The position numbers were made by a program, and so were the translations under genes. This document shows, one piece after another, positions 55,507 to 63,437 of a stretch of DNA of 64,000 nucleotides. The DNA is taken from NCBI GenBank assembly GCA_965222215.1, contig OZ244931.1, positions 2,852,001 to 2,916,000 on the forward strand, read 5' to 3'. Position 1 is the first letter of the stretch. Every line of letters begins with the position of its first letter. This DNA is from JABJAG01 sp965222215. GTDB lineage: Bacteria; Pseudomonadota; Alphaproteobacteria; UBA6615. Under the pieces are notes generated by a model. The model worked only from the letters and a program-made list of their open reading frames with translations, was not told the origin of the DNA and did not search any database.

Positions 55507-55994
55507 TGCGCGGCCTCCACCACCCGCCGCGCCGAGACGTGATGGGCGTGGCAAATCGCGACCGCCAGCGCATCGGCCGCGTCGGGCGATTCGACCGGCG
55601 CGCCCGGCAACAGGACACCGATCATGTGCATGATCTGGGTCTTGTCGGCATGTCCGTAGCCGACAATCGTTTTTTTCACCGAGTTCGCCGCATATTCGGC
55701 CACCGGGATTCCGGCGACCGCCGGCACCAGCAGCGCAACACCACGCGCCTGGCCCAGCTTCAGCGTCGATTGTCCGTCGCGGTTGACGAAGGTTTCCTCC
55801 ACGGCCGCGCCGTCCGGCCCGTAGGTGTCGACGACCTCGCGAAGGCCCTCGTGAAGACGCATCAGCCGGATCGCAAGCTCGCCCTTGCCCGAGCGGATCA
55901 CCCCGTTCGCGACATGGCGCAACCGGTTGTCCTCGGCATCGACAATGCCCCACCCTGTAAAACGCAGGCCCGGATCGACGCCGAGAAGCCGCAT
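55503..55994 (-). CDS. ruvC: Holliday junction resolvase RuvC
   Basis: This 163-residue RNase-H-fold nuclease has the catalytic Asp7 in MRLLGVDPGLRFTGWG, the Glu in VEETFVNRDGQST and the later Asp pair in SPDAADALAVAICHA. It cleaves Holliday junctions at the end of recombination. It begins 3 bases after yebC; ATG 55994 gives the standard N-terminus. Confidence 0.96.
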   Translation of the reverse strand: MRLLGVDPGLRFTGWGIVDAEDNRLRHVANGVIRSGKGELAIRLMRLHEGLREVVDTYGPDGAAVEETFVNRDGQSTLKLGQARGVALLVPAVAGIPVAEYAANSVKKTIVGYGHADKTQIMHMIGVLLPGAPVESPDAADALAVAICHAHHVSARRVVEAAQ

Positions 55995-55996
55995 GG

Positions 55997-56743
55997 TCAG
56001 CCCGTCAGCTCCGCCATCACGTCGTCGCTGACCTCGAAGTTGGTCGCGACCCGCTGGACGTCGTCGCTGTCGTCGAGCACGTCGATGAGCTTGAGGACGG
56101 TCCGCGCGGAATCGGCGTTCAGGTCGACCGTCGTCTGGGGCTTCCACGTCAAACCGGCGGATTCCGGCTGGCCGAATTTCTCGGTCAGGGTCTCGACGAC
56201 CTGCCCGAAATCCTCGGGCGCACAGATGATCTCGTGGGTCGAGCTGCCGCTGGCCACGTCCGACGCCCCGGCCTCGAGGGCCGCCTCGAACATATCGTCG
56301 GCACCGGCGGTCTCGGCCGGATAGACGACCTCGCCCACCTGGTCGAACATGAACGAAACGCTGTTTGTCTCGCCCAGGTTGCCGCCGTGCTTGGAGAAGG
56401 CCGAACGCACCTCCGACGCGGTCCGGTTGCGGTTGTCCGTCAGCGCTTCGACGATCACCGCGACGCCGCCCGGGCCGTAGCCCTCGTAGCGGACCTCTTC
56501 GTAGTTGTCGCCCTCACCGCCGCCGGTGGCCTTTTCGATGGCGCGCTTGATGCGGTCGTTCGGCATGTTCTGGCCGCGCGCCGTCGTGATGGCCGTGCGC
56601 AGGCGCGGATTCTGGTCCGGGTCGGGGCTCGAACGGGCCGCGACCTCGATCTCGCGCGCCAGCTTCGCGAAGACCTTCGCGCGCTTGGCATCCTGCGCAC
56701 CCTTGCGGTGCATGATGTTCTTAAATTGGGAATGGCCTGCCAT
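55997..56743 (-). CDS. yebC: YebC/PmpR family DNA-binding regulator
   Basis: This 248-residue protein has the canonical start MAGHSQFKNIMHRKGAQDAKRAK, followed by NPRLRTAITTARGQNMPNDRIKRAIEKA, and the three YebC domains to LPEVSDDVMAELTG-like end. It controls translation or transcription in many bacteria, and recent work links such proteins to proline-rich translation. It is the usual neighbour of ruvC. Confidence 0.96.
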   Translation of the reverse strand: MAGHSQFKNIMHRKGAQDAKRAKVFAKLAREIEVAARSSPDPDQNPRLRTAITTARGQNMPNDRIKRAIEKATGGGEGDNYEEVRYEGYGPGGVAVIVEALTDNRNRTASEVRSAFSKHGGNLGETNSVSFMFDQVGEVVYPAETAGADDMFEAALEAGASDVASGSSTHEIICAPEDFGQVVETLTEKFGQPESAGLTWKPQTTVDLNADSARTVLKLIDVLDDSDDVQRVATNFEVSDDVMAELTG

Positions 56744-57090
56744 GTCCCGATCACTCCGAAGTCTTTGTCAAAGCCCAGAAAACACGCGAACGGCCCGGAC
56801 CCGGTGCCGCGTCGAGGCGAACTCCGCCTGTTCGCACCCGGTTTAGCGGATTCCCGCCCGCGTCGAGAAGCCCTGAATTGGCGGGCGTGAAGCCGCCCCG
56901 GCAAGAAACGATACGACGCGGGCGCCCGCAATTCGTCATGCCCGGGCCTGACCCGGGCATCTCCGCACGGACCGGGACGAGATGGCCGGATTAGGTCCGG
57001 CCATGACGGTCAATGTTGGAGGGCGCTTGCCCTGCCGTCTCCCGACGGACTTGTCTGCGCAGGGTGACGAACGAACGTGAAGGAGCGGCC
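56744..57090. other. 347-base gap between yebC and ymdB
   Basis: No protein gene is apparent. The left part is GC-rich with no strong RBS or start. The central part holds the second copy of the double-hairpin repeat (56935-57007). The right part to 57090 shows nothing clear. The yebC promoter must lie in the first ~190 bases. Confidence 0.6.
56935..57007. repeat. 73-bp double-hairpin repeat, copy 2 (inverted)
   Basis: Reverse-complemented, this copy matches copy 1 (532-604) at 69 of 73 positions; all four differences fall in or next to the hairpin loops (TTGA versus CTAA; two A/G changes), so the stems are conserved. The GTCATG...CATGAC ends are identical. It lies between two minus-strand genes. 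Confidence 0.85.
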
Positions 57091-57924
57091 TCAACCCTGG
57101 CGCGGCGGCAGGAAATCAGGCCATGCCGGGCGCAACCGTCCGCCGATGACGATCGGCGCGGCGCGCGCGGCCAGACCCGTTGCGTCGTCGGTCTCGACAT
57201 AAAGCGCGCACAGGCTCGCCGGCCCGGTCGCGGGGGACAGCCTCTCAGAGACGAGCTTGCTGCGGAAACGCGCAACGGCGGTGTCCTTCTTCATTCCGAT
57301 CACGGAATCGTAGTCGCCGCACATGCCGGCATCCGACTGGAAGGCGGTCCCGCCCGGCAAAACCTGTGCGTCGGCGGTCGGCACATGGGTGTGGGTGCCG
57401 ACAACGACGCTGGCGCGCCCGTCGCTGATGTGGGCGAGCGCGGCTTTTTCAGACGTCGCCTCGCCATGGACGTCCACGAGTACCGCGTCGACGGCGCGGC
57501 CGAGCGGGTGCGTCTTCAGCGTCTTGTCGAGCGCACCGAACGGATCGTCGAGCAACTCCATGAACAGCCGGCACATCACGTTCACCACGAGGACCGAGCG
57601 GCCATCGTGAATCCTGATCACCGAAGCCCCTCGCCCCGGCATCTCGGTCGAATAGTTGAGCGGCCGAAGCACGCGCGGGTCGTTGTCGATGTAGGAGACG
57701 ATCTCCTTCTGGTCCCAGACATGGTTGCCGGTGGTGATCGCATCCGCGCCCGCCTCGAACAGGGCGTCGCAAATCTTCCCGGTCAGCCCGAAGCCGTGCG
57801 CCGCGTTCTCGGCGTTGACGACGACGCAATCCAGCCCGAGGTCCTTGCGCAGGCCCGGCAGGTGCTCCAGCACCACGTCCCGGCCCGCACGGCCCACGAG
57901 ATCGCCGCAAAAGAGTAGTTTCAT
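57091..57924 (-). CDS. ymdB: TIGR00282-type metallophosphoesterase (YmdB)
   Basis: This 277-residue calcineurin-like phosphodiesterase has CGDLVGRAGRD at the start, VVVNAENAAHGFGLT, ITTGNHVWDQKE, VDVHGEATSEK and GTHTHVPTADAQ, all metal-binding motifs of YmdB, which hydrolyses cyclic nucleotides in Bacillus. It overlaps the cyclo-ligase by 4 bases (ATGA), so the two are coupled. Confidence 0.92.
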   Translation of the reverse strand: MKLLFCGDLVGRAGRDVVLEHLPGLRKDLGLDCVVVNAENAAHGFGLTGKICDALFEAGADAITTGNHVWDQKEIVSYIDNDPRVLRPLNYSTEMPGRGASVIRIHDGRSVLVVNVMCRLFMELLDDPFGALDKTLKTHPLGRAVDAVLVDVHGEATSEKAALAHISDGRASVVVGTHTHVPTADAQVLPGGTAFQSDAGMCGDYDSVIGMKKDTAVARFRSKLVSERLSPATGPASLCALYVETDDATGLAARAAPIVIGGRLRPAWPDFLPPRQG

Positions 57925-58505
57925 GTCGTTTTCCGATGTTCGATCCGCAACGCCGCCGACTCCGTAACAATCCAGTCGAGCAGCATGTCGTGTGGCCCTG
58001 CAGGCACGTCGTCGCGGAGCTGCCCGGAAAAGGCAAGCCCCACGGCGAGAAATTCGCCCACTCTGCGCTTGTCGCGCAGGGCGGAAATCGTGCGGTCATA
58101 ATACCCGCCGCCGTAACCGAGGCGGTGGCCCCGGCGGTCGAAGGCCAGCATCGGGACGAGCAGGATGTCCGGCGTCACGGTCTCCGCCTCTTCAACTGGC
58201 ACTTGAACACTGTACGCCCCGGTCTCCAGCGCGTCGCCCGGCTGCCAGCGCCGGAAGACGAGCGGCACCCCTTCCCCTGTCACGACCGGCAGGCAGGTTG
58301 TCGCGCCGCGCGCCGAGACCTTCTCCATGAGGACGCGCGGATCGAGTTCGCTTCCGATGGCGGCGTAACCGGCCACGGCGACCCCGACCCCCGTGCCGCC
58401 GCCGAGCTCCGGCTCCGACATGAAACGCGCGGCGATCCCGGACGCCGCCGCGGCGCCAAGACCCGAGGCCAATGCATCGCGGTCGGCGCGCGCCGCCACA
58501 CGCAC
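57921..58505 (-). CDS. 5-formyltetrahydrofolate cyclo-ligase
   Basis: This ~194-residue enzyme (family YgfA/MTHFS) turns 5-formyl-THF into 5,10-methenyl-THF with ATP. It has VAVAGYAAIGSELDPRVLM, CLPVV, LLVPMLAFDRRGHRLGYGGGYYDRTI, and VGLAFSGQL. The start is uncertain: GTG 58505 is used, but the frame stays open to about 58561 with RSRVR-like residues that may also be coded. It lies downstream of the 6S-like RNA, a classic position. Confidence 0.9.
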   Translation of the reverse strand: MRVAARADRDALASGLGAAAASGIAARFMSEPELGGGTGVGVAVAGYAAIGSELDPRVLMEKVSARGATTCLPVVTGEGVPLVFRRWQPGDALETGAYSVQVPVEEAETVTPDILLVPMLAFDRRGHRLGYGGGYYDRTISALRDKRRVGEFLAVGLAFSGQLRDDVPAGPHDMLLDWIVTESAALRIEHRKTT

Positions 58506-58573
58506 CCGTGACTTCTGAACGTCGATATCCGGCTCGGAAATGGCCCCGGCTTTCTGAAGGTTTCAGGAAAGGT

Positions 58574-58740
58574 GGACGGCGCCAGACGAAGGTCGGCGAA
58601 CGGGAAGTCCACCGAGACCTGCTAAAAGCAGGTGGGCGCCGTAGTGCCGAAACCACGATCCCGACAGGGACAGCTCCCTAGTGGATTAGTAAGGTCTCCA
58701 GGACTAGTTGCCGCCTGACGCGGCGTCCAGCAAACCGTCC
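58574..58740 (-). ncRNA. ssrS: 6S RNA (ssrS) candidate
   Basis: There is no gene between zapA and the cyclo-ligase, where ssrS sits in many proteobacteria. The ~167-nt minus-strand region folds as a long rod: outer GGACGG (58735-58740) with CCGTCC (58574-58579), then GTCC with GGAC, then GAGACC (58693-58698) with GGTCTC (58614-58619), and a large GC-rich loop between, which mimics an open promoter in 6S RNA. Length and position fit; exact ends are approximate. Confidence 0.7.
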
Positions 58741-58749
58741 ACCCTCAAC

Positions 58750-59103
58750 CTAGGTATCGGAGTTGCTTCCGGCAAGCGCCGCGGCAACCTGCTCGATCCG
58801 CGCAGCCAGGGAATCGATCTCGGTCGCGAGCTTGTCCTCGGTGTTGTCGATCGCCGACTGGGTCTCGCGCGCGGCCTCGTTGCGAAAGGCTTCCAGCTCG
58901 TCGCGGGTGTCGGACAGCTCGTCCGTCACGAGCAGGCCCGCCATCACCATCAGGCTGGTATCGCCGATCTGCCCGACCTCGTCGACCAGTTCGCCGACCT
59001 TGCCGTCGAGATACTTTGCCAGGTTCGACAGGTGGGATTCCTGTCCGTCCTCGCAGGCGATGCGGTAGTCGCGTCCGTTGATCTTGATTTCAACCTGAGC
59101 CAT
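58750..59103 (-). CDS. zapA: Cell division protein ZapA
   Basis: This 117-residue protein begins MAQVEIKINGRDYRIACEDGQE, the ZapA pattern, with the helical arm (SNLAKYLDGKVGELVDEVGQI and LLVTDELSDTRDELEAFRNEA). It stabilises FtsZ filaments. ATG 59103 follows GGAGCG; the frame is open upstream only by overlap. It sits just before the 6S-like RNA. Confidence 0.93.
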   Translation of the reverse strand: MAQVEIKINGRDYRIACEDGQESHLSNLAKYLDGKVGELVDEVGQIGDTSLMVMAGLLVTDELSDTRDELEAFRNEAARETQSAIDNTEDKLATEIDSLAARIEQVAAALAGSNSDT

Positions 59104-59114
59104 GGCGCGCTCCG

Positions 59115-59357
59115 TCACTCGTCCAGCATGGTGCGAAGTCGGCCGATGGCCGCGTCGAGACGGCTCGACACCGTGCCCGACGTCTCGCGCAGCGTATCGA
59201 AGTCGGACTGCAGTTTTTCGAGCTGGGTGCGCAGTTGCTCGTTTTCCGCACCCGCGTCGGCCGATTGAGCAGCGCGCGCACGGTGGCCCTCGACGGCCTC
59301 GTCGAGCCGCGCCATTGCGGCGTCGAGGCGTGCATTCGCATCGCTGAGTTTCGACAT
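59115..59357 (-). CDS. DUF4164-like coiled-coil protein
   Basis: This 80-residue helical protein (LSDANARLDAAMARLDEAVEG, NEQLRTQLEKLQSDFDTLRE) is a probable coiled coil. Short coiled-coil proteins of this sort precede zapA in alphaproteobacteria, and the 11-base gap to zapA implies co-transcription. It may be linked to division, but no function is known. Confidence 0.8.
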   Translation of the reverse strand: MSKLSDANARLDAAMARLDEAVEGHRARAAQSADAGAENEQLRTQLEKLQSDFDTLRETSGTVSSRLDAAIGRLRTMLDE

Positions 59358-59570
59358 TCCCTACCCTCCGAACGGCGCGCATCGTACGCGGGCGCGAGTC
59401 GCACGGTCAACCGGAACACCCGTCCGAAAGCGCCGGAAACCGCGGTGGAAAACCCGCCGAAACAGGCGTTGACGGCCCGCGGGGGGAACGGCATGTTGCC
59501 GCCGCGTGACCACCCGCGCGAATCCAGTTTCCGCACGACATTTGCTCTGCCGAAAGGCATCGGACGCACC

Positions 59571-61556
59571 ATGAATGCACCCGCCCCCAACGCCGATCAC
59601 TCCCGCATGGCGAATGCCATCCGCGCCCTGTCCATGGACGCGGTGCAGAAGGCCAATTCCGGTCATCCCGGCGCGCCGATGGGCATGGCCGACATGGCCA
59701 CCGTCCTGTTCACGCGCCATCTCAAGTTCGATGCCGCCAACCCGGACTGGCCGGACCGCGATCGCTTCGTGCTGTCGAACGGCCATGCGTCGATGCTCCT
59801 GTATTCGCTGCTCTACCTGTGCGGCTCGCCGGATATGACGCTCGACGAGATCAAAAACTTCCGCCAGTTCGGCAGCCGCACGCCGGGGCATCCGGAATAC
59901 GGCCACGCGCAGGGCGTGGAAACCACGACCGGCCCGCTGGGGCAGGGAATCGCCAACGCCGTCGGCATGGCGCTGGCCGAGCGCATGATGAACGCGCGCT
60001 ACGGCGACGACCTGGTCGACCACCACACATACGTCTTCACCGGTGACGGCTGCCTGATGGAGGGCATCAGCCATGAGGCGATCTCGCTGGCCGGCCACCT
60101 GAAGCTCGGCAAGCTCATCGTGCTGTTCGACGACAACGACATCTCCATCGATGGCGGCACGGACCTGTCCGTGTCCGACGACCAGCTCGCACGCTTTGCC
60201 GCGAGCGGATGGGACGTCACGCGGGTCGACGGCCACGACGCCGAAGCGCTCGACCAGGCCATCACGGCGGCACGGCAGTCGACCGCACCGTCGCTGATCG
60301 CCTGCCGCACCGTCATCGGCTACGGCGCGCCGACCAAGCAGGGCACGGCCGCGACGCACGGCGCACCGCTGGGCGACGAGGAAATCGCGGGCACGCGCGA
60401 CGCGCTCGACTGGCCGCACGGCCCCTTCGAGGTGCCCGACGACGTGCTCGGCGCCTGGCGCGCGGCGGGATCGCGCAACAGCGTCGCCCGGGAAGCGTGG
60501 GAGGAACGTCTCGCGGCGTCCGGAAAGGCCGACGCTTTCATGGCGGCCAACGACGGCGCGCTGCCGGCGGAGCTCGCCGACGCCGTCAACGCGCACAAGA
60601 AGAAGCTCAGCGACGAGATGCCCAAATGGGCTACCCGCAAGGCCAGCCAGGAAGCCCTCGACGCGATCACGCCGGTGGTCGAGACGATGATCGGCGGCTC
60701 GGCCGACCTGACCGGCTCGAACAACACCAAGGCCTCTTGCATGGAACCGGTCGCGCCGGGCGACTATGCGGGCCGCTACGTCTATTACGGCGTGCGCGAG
60801 CACGGCATGGCCGCCGCCATGAACGGCATGGCGCTGCACGGCGGTTTCATTCCCTATTCCGGCACGTTCCTGACCTTCACCGACTACTGCCGGCCGTCCA
60901 TCCGGCTGTCGGCGCTGATGGGCCTGCGGGTCATCTATGTGATGACCCACGATTCCATCGGCCTCGGAGAGGACGGCCCGACCCATCAGCCGGTCGAGCA
61001 TATCTCCAGCCTGCGCGCGATGCCGAACGTCAACGTGTTCCGGCCCGCCGATGCGGTCGAGACCGCAGAGTGCTGGGAAGTGGCGCTGCGCAGCGAGACG
61101 ACCCCGTCGATCCTTGCGCTGACCCGCCAGGGCGTGCCGACGGTGCGCACCGAACACACCGACGAGAACCTCTCGGCGCGCGGCGCCTACGTGCTGCGCG
61201 AAGCCGACGGCGAACGGGCGGCGACGATCCTCGCGACCGGCTCGGAAATCGAGCTGGCGCTCCAGGCGCAGGAAACCCTGCAGGCGGACGGCATTGCTGC
61301 CGCGGTCGTCTCCATGCCCTGCTGGGAGCTTTTCGATGCCCAGGATGAGGCTTACATTAAAGCCACGCTGGGAAGCGCGCCGCGCGTCGCGGTCGAGGCC
61401 GGGGTCACCTTCGGCTGGTCGCGCTACGGCGTCGACGAGGCCGACGTGATCGGCATGCCCGGCTTCGGTGCCTCCGCACCGGCGCCGGAAGTCTATAAAC
61501 ACTTCGGGATCACGGCGGATGCCGTGGTCGCACGCGTCAAGGCCGTCACCGGCTGA
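59571..61556 (+). CDS. tkt: Transketolase
   Basis: This 661-residue thiamine-diphosphate enzyme has the TPP motif GDGCLMEGISHEA (~158) with later NDIS, HGAPLGDEE, and GLGEDGPTHQPVEH in the pyrimidine domain, and the C-terminal LTRQGVPTV. It links the pentose phosphate pathway with glycolysis. ATG 59571 gives MNAPAPNADHS; the earlier frame is overlap. It is followed by gap with a 29-base gap. Confidence 0.95.
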   Translation: MNAPAPNADHSRMANAIRALSMDAVQKANSGHPGAPMGMADMATVLFTRHLKFDAANPDWPDRDRFVLSNGHASMLLYSLLYLCGSPDMTLDEIKNFRQFGSRTPGHPEYGHAQGVETTTGPLGQGIANAVGMALAERMMNARYGDDLVDHHTYVFTGDGCLMEGISHEAISLAGHLKLGKLIVLFDDNDISIDGGTDLSVSDDQLARFAASGWDVTRVDGHDAEALDQAITAARQSTAPSLIACRTVIGYGAPTKQGTAATHGAPLGDEEIAGTRDALDWPHGPFEVPDDVLGAWRAAGSRNSVAREAWEERLAASGKADAFMAANDGALPAELADAVNAHKKKLSDEMPKWATRKASQEALDAITPVVETMIGGSADLTGSNNTKASCMEPVAPGDYAGRYVYYGVREHGMAAAMNGMALHGGFIPYSGTFLTFTDYCRPSIRLSALMGLRVIYVMTHDSIGLGEDGPTHQPVEHISSLRAMPNVNVFRPADAVETAECWEVALRSETTPSILALTRQGVPTVRTEHTDENLSARGAYVLREADGERAATILATGSEIELALQAQETLQADGIAAAVVSMPCWELFDAQDEAYIKATLGSAPRVAVEAGVTFGWSRYGVDEADVIGMPGFGASAPAPEVYKHFGITADAVVARVKAVTG

Positions 61557-61585
61557 CGCGTCACAACAGTACAAAGGAGAGAGAG

Positions 61586-62611
61586 ATGGCGGTTCGCGTC
61601 GCAATCAACGGTTTTGGACGGATCGGGCGGCTGGTGCTGCGCGCGGCATACGAGTCGGGCCGCAAGGACATCGAGTTCGTGGCGATCAACGACCTGGGTT
61701 CGGTCGACGCCAACGCGCACATGCTGAGCTACGACACCATCCACGGCCGCTTCCCCGGCAAGGTGACCACCAGCAAGACCGGGATGAACCTCGGCGCGAA
61801 GTCGACCATCGGGCGCTCCATCAAGGTGCTGTCCGAGCGTGATCCGGCGGCGCTGCCGTGGGACGACATGGGCATCGACGTGGTGCTGGAATGCACCGGC
61901 ATCTTCACCTCGAAGGAAGCCGCCGGGAAACATCTCGAGGCCGGTGCGAACAAGGTGCTGATCTCCGCTCCCGCATCGGGCGCGGACATCACGGTCGTGC
62001 AGGGCGTCAACGACAGGAAGCTGCGCAAGTCGCACCGGATCGTCTCCAACGCCTCGTGCACCACGAACTGCCTGGCGCCGGTCGCCGCCGTTCTCGACAA
62101 GGCCGTCGGCATCAAGCACGGCTTCATGACCACGGTGCACAGCTACACCGGCGACCAGCCGTCGGTGGACACGCTGCACAAGGATCTGCGGCGCGCCCGC
62201 GCGGCGGCCTGCTCGATCATCCCGACCTCGACCGGTGCGGCCCGCGCGGTCGGGCTGGTGCTGCCGGAACTGGACGGCAAGCTCGACGGCACCGCCGTGC
62301 GCGTGCCGACCGCGAACGTGTCGATGGTCGACCTCGTGATCGAGGCGAAGAAGAACACCAGCGTCGAGGACATCAACGCGGCCATGAAGAAGGCCGCCGA
62401 CAAGGGCCCGCTGAAGGGCATCCTCACCTACAACGACGCGCCGCTGGTCTCCGTGGACTTCAACCACGATCCGGCCAGTTCCGCGTTCGATTCGACCCAG
62501 ACCCAGGTCACCGACGGCCGGATGGTCCGGGTTTTGAGCTGGTACGACAATGAGTGGGGCTTCTCCAACCGGATGAGCGACACCGCCGTCCAGATGGCGA
62601 AACTCGGCTAA
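61586..62611 (+). CDS. gap: Glyceraldehyde-3-phosphate dehydrogenase, type I
   Basis: This 341-residue enzyme has NGFGRIGRLVLRA (8-20), a NAD-type Asp36 in VAINDL, the active Cys158 in SNASCTTNCLAP, and HSYTGDQPSVDTLH in the catalytic domain, with PTSTGAARAV and WYDNEWGFSNRM. NAD specificity is suggested by Asp36. It has an excellent AAAGGAGAGAG ribosome site and a terminator downstream. Confidence 0.97.
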   Translation: MAVRVAINGFGRIGRLVLRAAYESGRKDIEFVAINDLGSVDANAHMLSYDTIHGRFPGKVTTSKTGMNLGAKSTIGRSIKVLSERDPAALPWDDMGIDVVLECTGIFTSKEAAGKHLEAGANKVLISAPASGADITVVQGVNDRKLRKSHRIVSNASCTTNCLAPVAAVLDKAVGIKHGFMTTVHSYTGDQPSVDTLHKDLRRARAAACSIIPTSTGAARAVGLVLPELDGKLDGTAVRVPTANVSMVDLVIEAKKNTSVEDINAAMKKAADKGPLKGILTYNDAPLVSVDFNHDPASSAFDSTQTQVTDGRMVRVLSWYDNEWGFSNRMSDTAVQMAKLG

Positions 62612-62633
62612 ACACCTGTTTTAAAGGCAAAAG

Positions 62634-62668
62634 CAGCGCCCGTGCGGTTCCCGCCGGGCGCTGTTTCT
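62634..62668 (+). terminator. Intrinsic terminator after gap
   Basis: CAGCGCCCG (62634-62642) and CGGGCGCTG (62655-62663) form a 9-bp stem followed by TTTCT, 22 bases after the gap stop. Confidence 0.8.
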
Positions 62669-62688
62669 ATGTCTATATGATCCTTTAA

Positions 62689-62713
62689 GGAACAAATGGT
62701 TGTTTAATTTGTT
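62689..62713 (+). promoter_or_regulatory. EcfG-like promoter of the 48-residue gene
   Basis: GGAAC at 62689-62693, then TGTT at 62710-62713 after 16 bases: one mismatch to the general stress consensus GGAAC-N16-17-CGTT. It lies in an AT-rich patch flanked by a GATCCTT/AAGGATC inverted repeat (62679-62685 and 62728-62734), 79 bases before the start. Confidence 0.55.
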
Positions 62714-62792
62714 GTATTTATTCCCATAAGGATCGCACCTATCTTCTCCTCAACGCGGCGATGCCCGCAACCAGACACATCAGGAGAAGACG

Positions 62793-62939
62793 ATGTCCAG
62801 GACCAGCTATCAGAACCACGACGAGACGGCGTTCGACTTTCCGCATATCGAAGCGCGGGCTCGCGAACTCCAGGGGCAGGAAGCGATCCGTCTCTTCCGG
62901 AGCTCCGCCCGGATCATCGGCCGGACTTTCCGCCGCTAG
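62793..62939 (+). CDS. 48-residue small protein between two terminators
   Basis: This short gene begins MSRTSYQNHDETAFDFPHIE, then has an arginine-rich helix (RARELQGQEAIRLFRSS, then RIIGRTFRR). AGGAGA lies six bases before the ATG, a very good ribosome site. It is isolated, with its own promoter and a strong terminator. The Arg-rich C-terminus and size recall small stress-linked proteins of alphaproteobacteria, though no function is known. Confidence 0.75.
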   Translation: MSRTSYQNHDETAFDFPHIEARARELQGQEAIRLFRSSARIIGRTFRR

Positions 62940-62963
62940 ACGCAGCACCGCTCACACCAACGA

Positions 62964-62994
62964 AAAAGCCCGGGACCAGAAGTCCCGGGCTTTT
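62964..62994. terminator. Bidirectional intrinsic terminator
   Basis: AAAAGCCCGGGAC (62964-62976) and GTCCCGGGCTTTT (62982-62994), with a five-base loop, form a perfect stem with A- and T-runs on either side, between the 48-residue gene and the minus-strand 94-residue gene. Confidence 0.9.
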
Positions 62995-63010
62995 GCCGTA
63001 TGGCGTTCCG

Positions 63011-63295
63011 CTACGAGAACCGACGCGAAGCGTTTCTCAGCCCGTTTTCAATGTCGTCGAGCGCGCGGCTGAGCGAATCCGCGACTTCTCCGGTCGCCTC
63101 CGCGGTGTCATCGGCGATCTCCGACATCTTGTCCGCTGCTTCATCACGCTGTTTTTTCAGTACTTCAATCGATTCCAGGGCGTCCTCTTTCGTCTCGGCA
63201 TTGGCCTGTTTCGCCTTAGCTTCGAGAACGTCAATTTCCGCGGACATCTTCTGCATCCGCGCCTCGGCCTTCTTCTTTTCGATCGTCTGGCTCAT
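63011..63295 (-). CDS. Small coiled-coil protein with a stress-type promoter
   Basis: This 94-residue, highly charged helical protein (KAEARMQKMSAEIDVLEAK, ETKEDALESIEVLKKQRDEAA) ends in SRALDDIENGLRNASRRFS. It looks like a stress-induced coiled-coil protein with an apolipoprotein-like or LEA-like nature, but no family can be named. ATG 63295 follows GGAGG at seven bases. Its upstream region has an exact EcfG promoter. Confidence 0.82.
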   Translation of the reverse strand: MSQTIEKKKAEARMQKMSAEIDVLEAKAKQANAETKEDALESIEVLKKQRDEAADKMSEIADDTAEATGEVADSLSRALDDIENGLRNASRRFS

Positions 63296-63343
63296 AGAAA
63301 ACCTCCGATTTCGCAAGAATTTGCACTCGGTCTACACCCCTGC

Positions 63344-63368
63344 AACGCGCAACAGCCGTCTTTGTTCC
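63344..63368 (-). promoter_or_regulatory. EcfG-type promoter of the 94-residue gene
   Basis: On the minus strand GGAAC (63364-63368), 16 bases and CGTT (63344-63347): an exact general-stress consensus, 48 bases upstream of the ATG at 63295. Start near 63337. Confidence 0.75.
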
Positions 63369-63391
63369 GGAATGAATGCAGTCAGCGGCAA

Positions 63392-63415
63392 CCGTCCCGG
63401 CGTGCGACGGGACGG
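63392..63415 (-). terminator. Possible terminator of the LysR gene
   Basis: CCGTCCCG (63392-63399) and CGGGACGG (63408-63415) form a perfect 8-bp stem downstream of the LysR stop at 63438; only TTGCC follows, so it is a weak terminator at best. Confidence 0.4.
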
Positions 63416-63437
63416 CGCGCGCCTCGATCGGGCGCGC

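Noticed and set aside
59361..61604. A 747-codon minus-strand frame opposite tkt
   Set aside because: It is the shadow of the clear transketolase gene.
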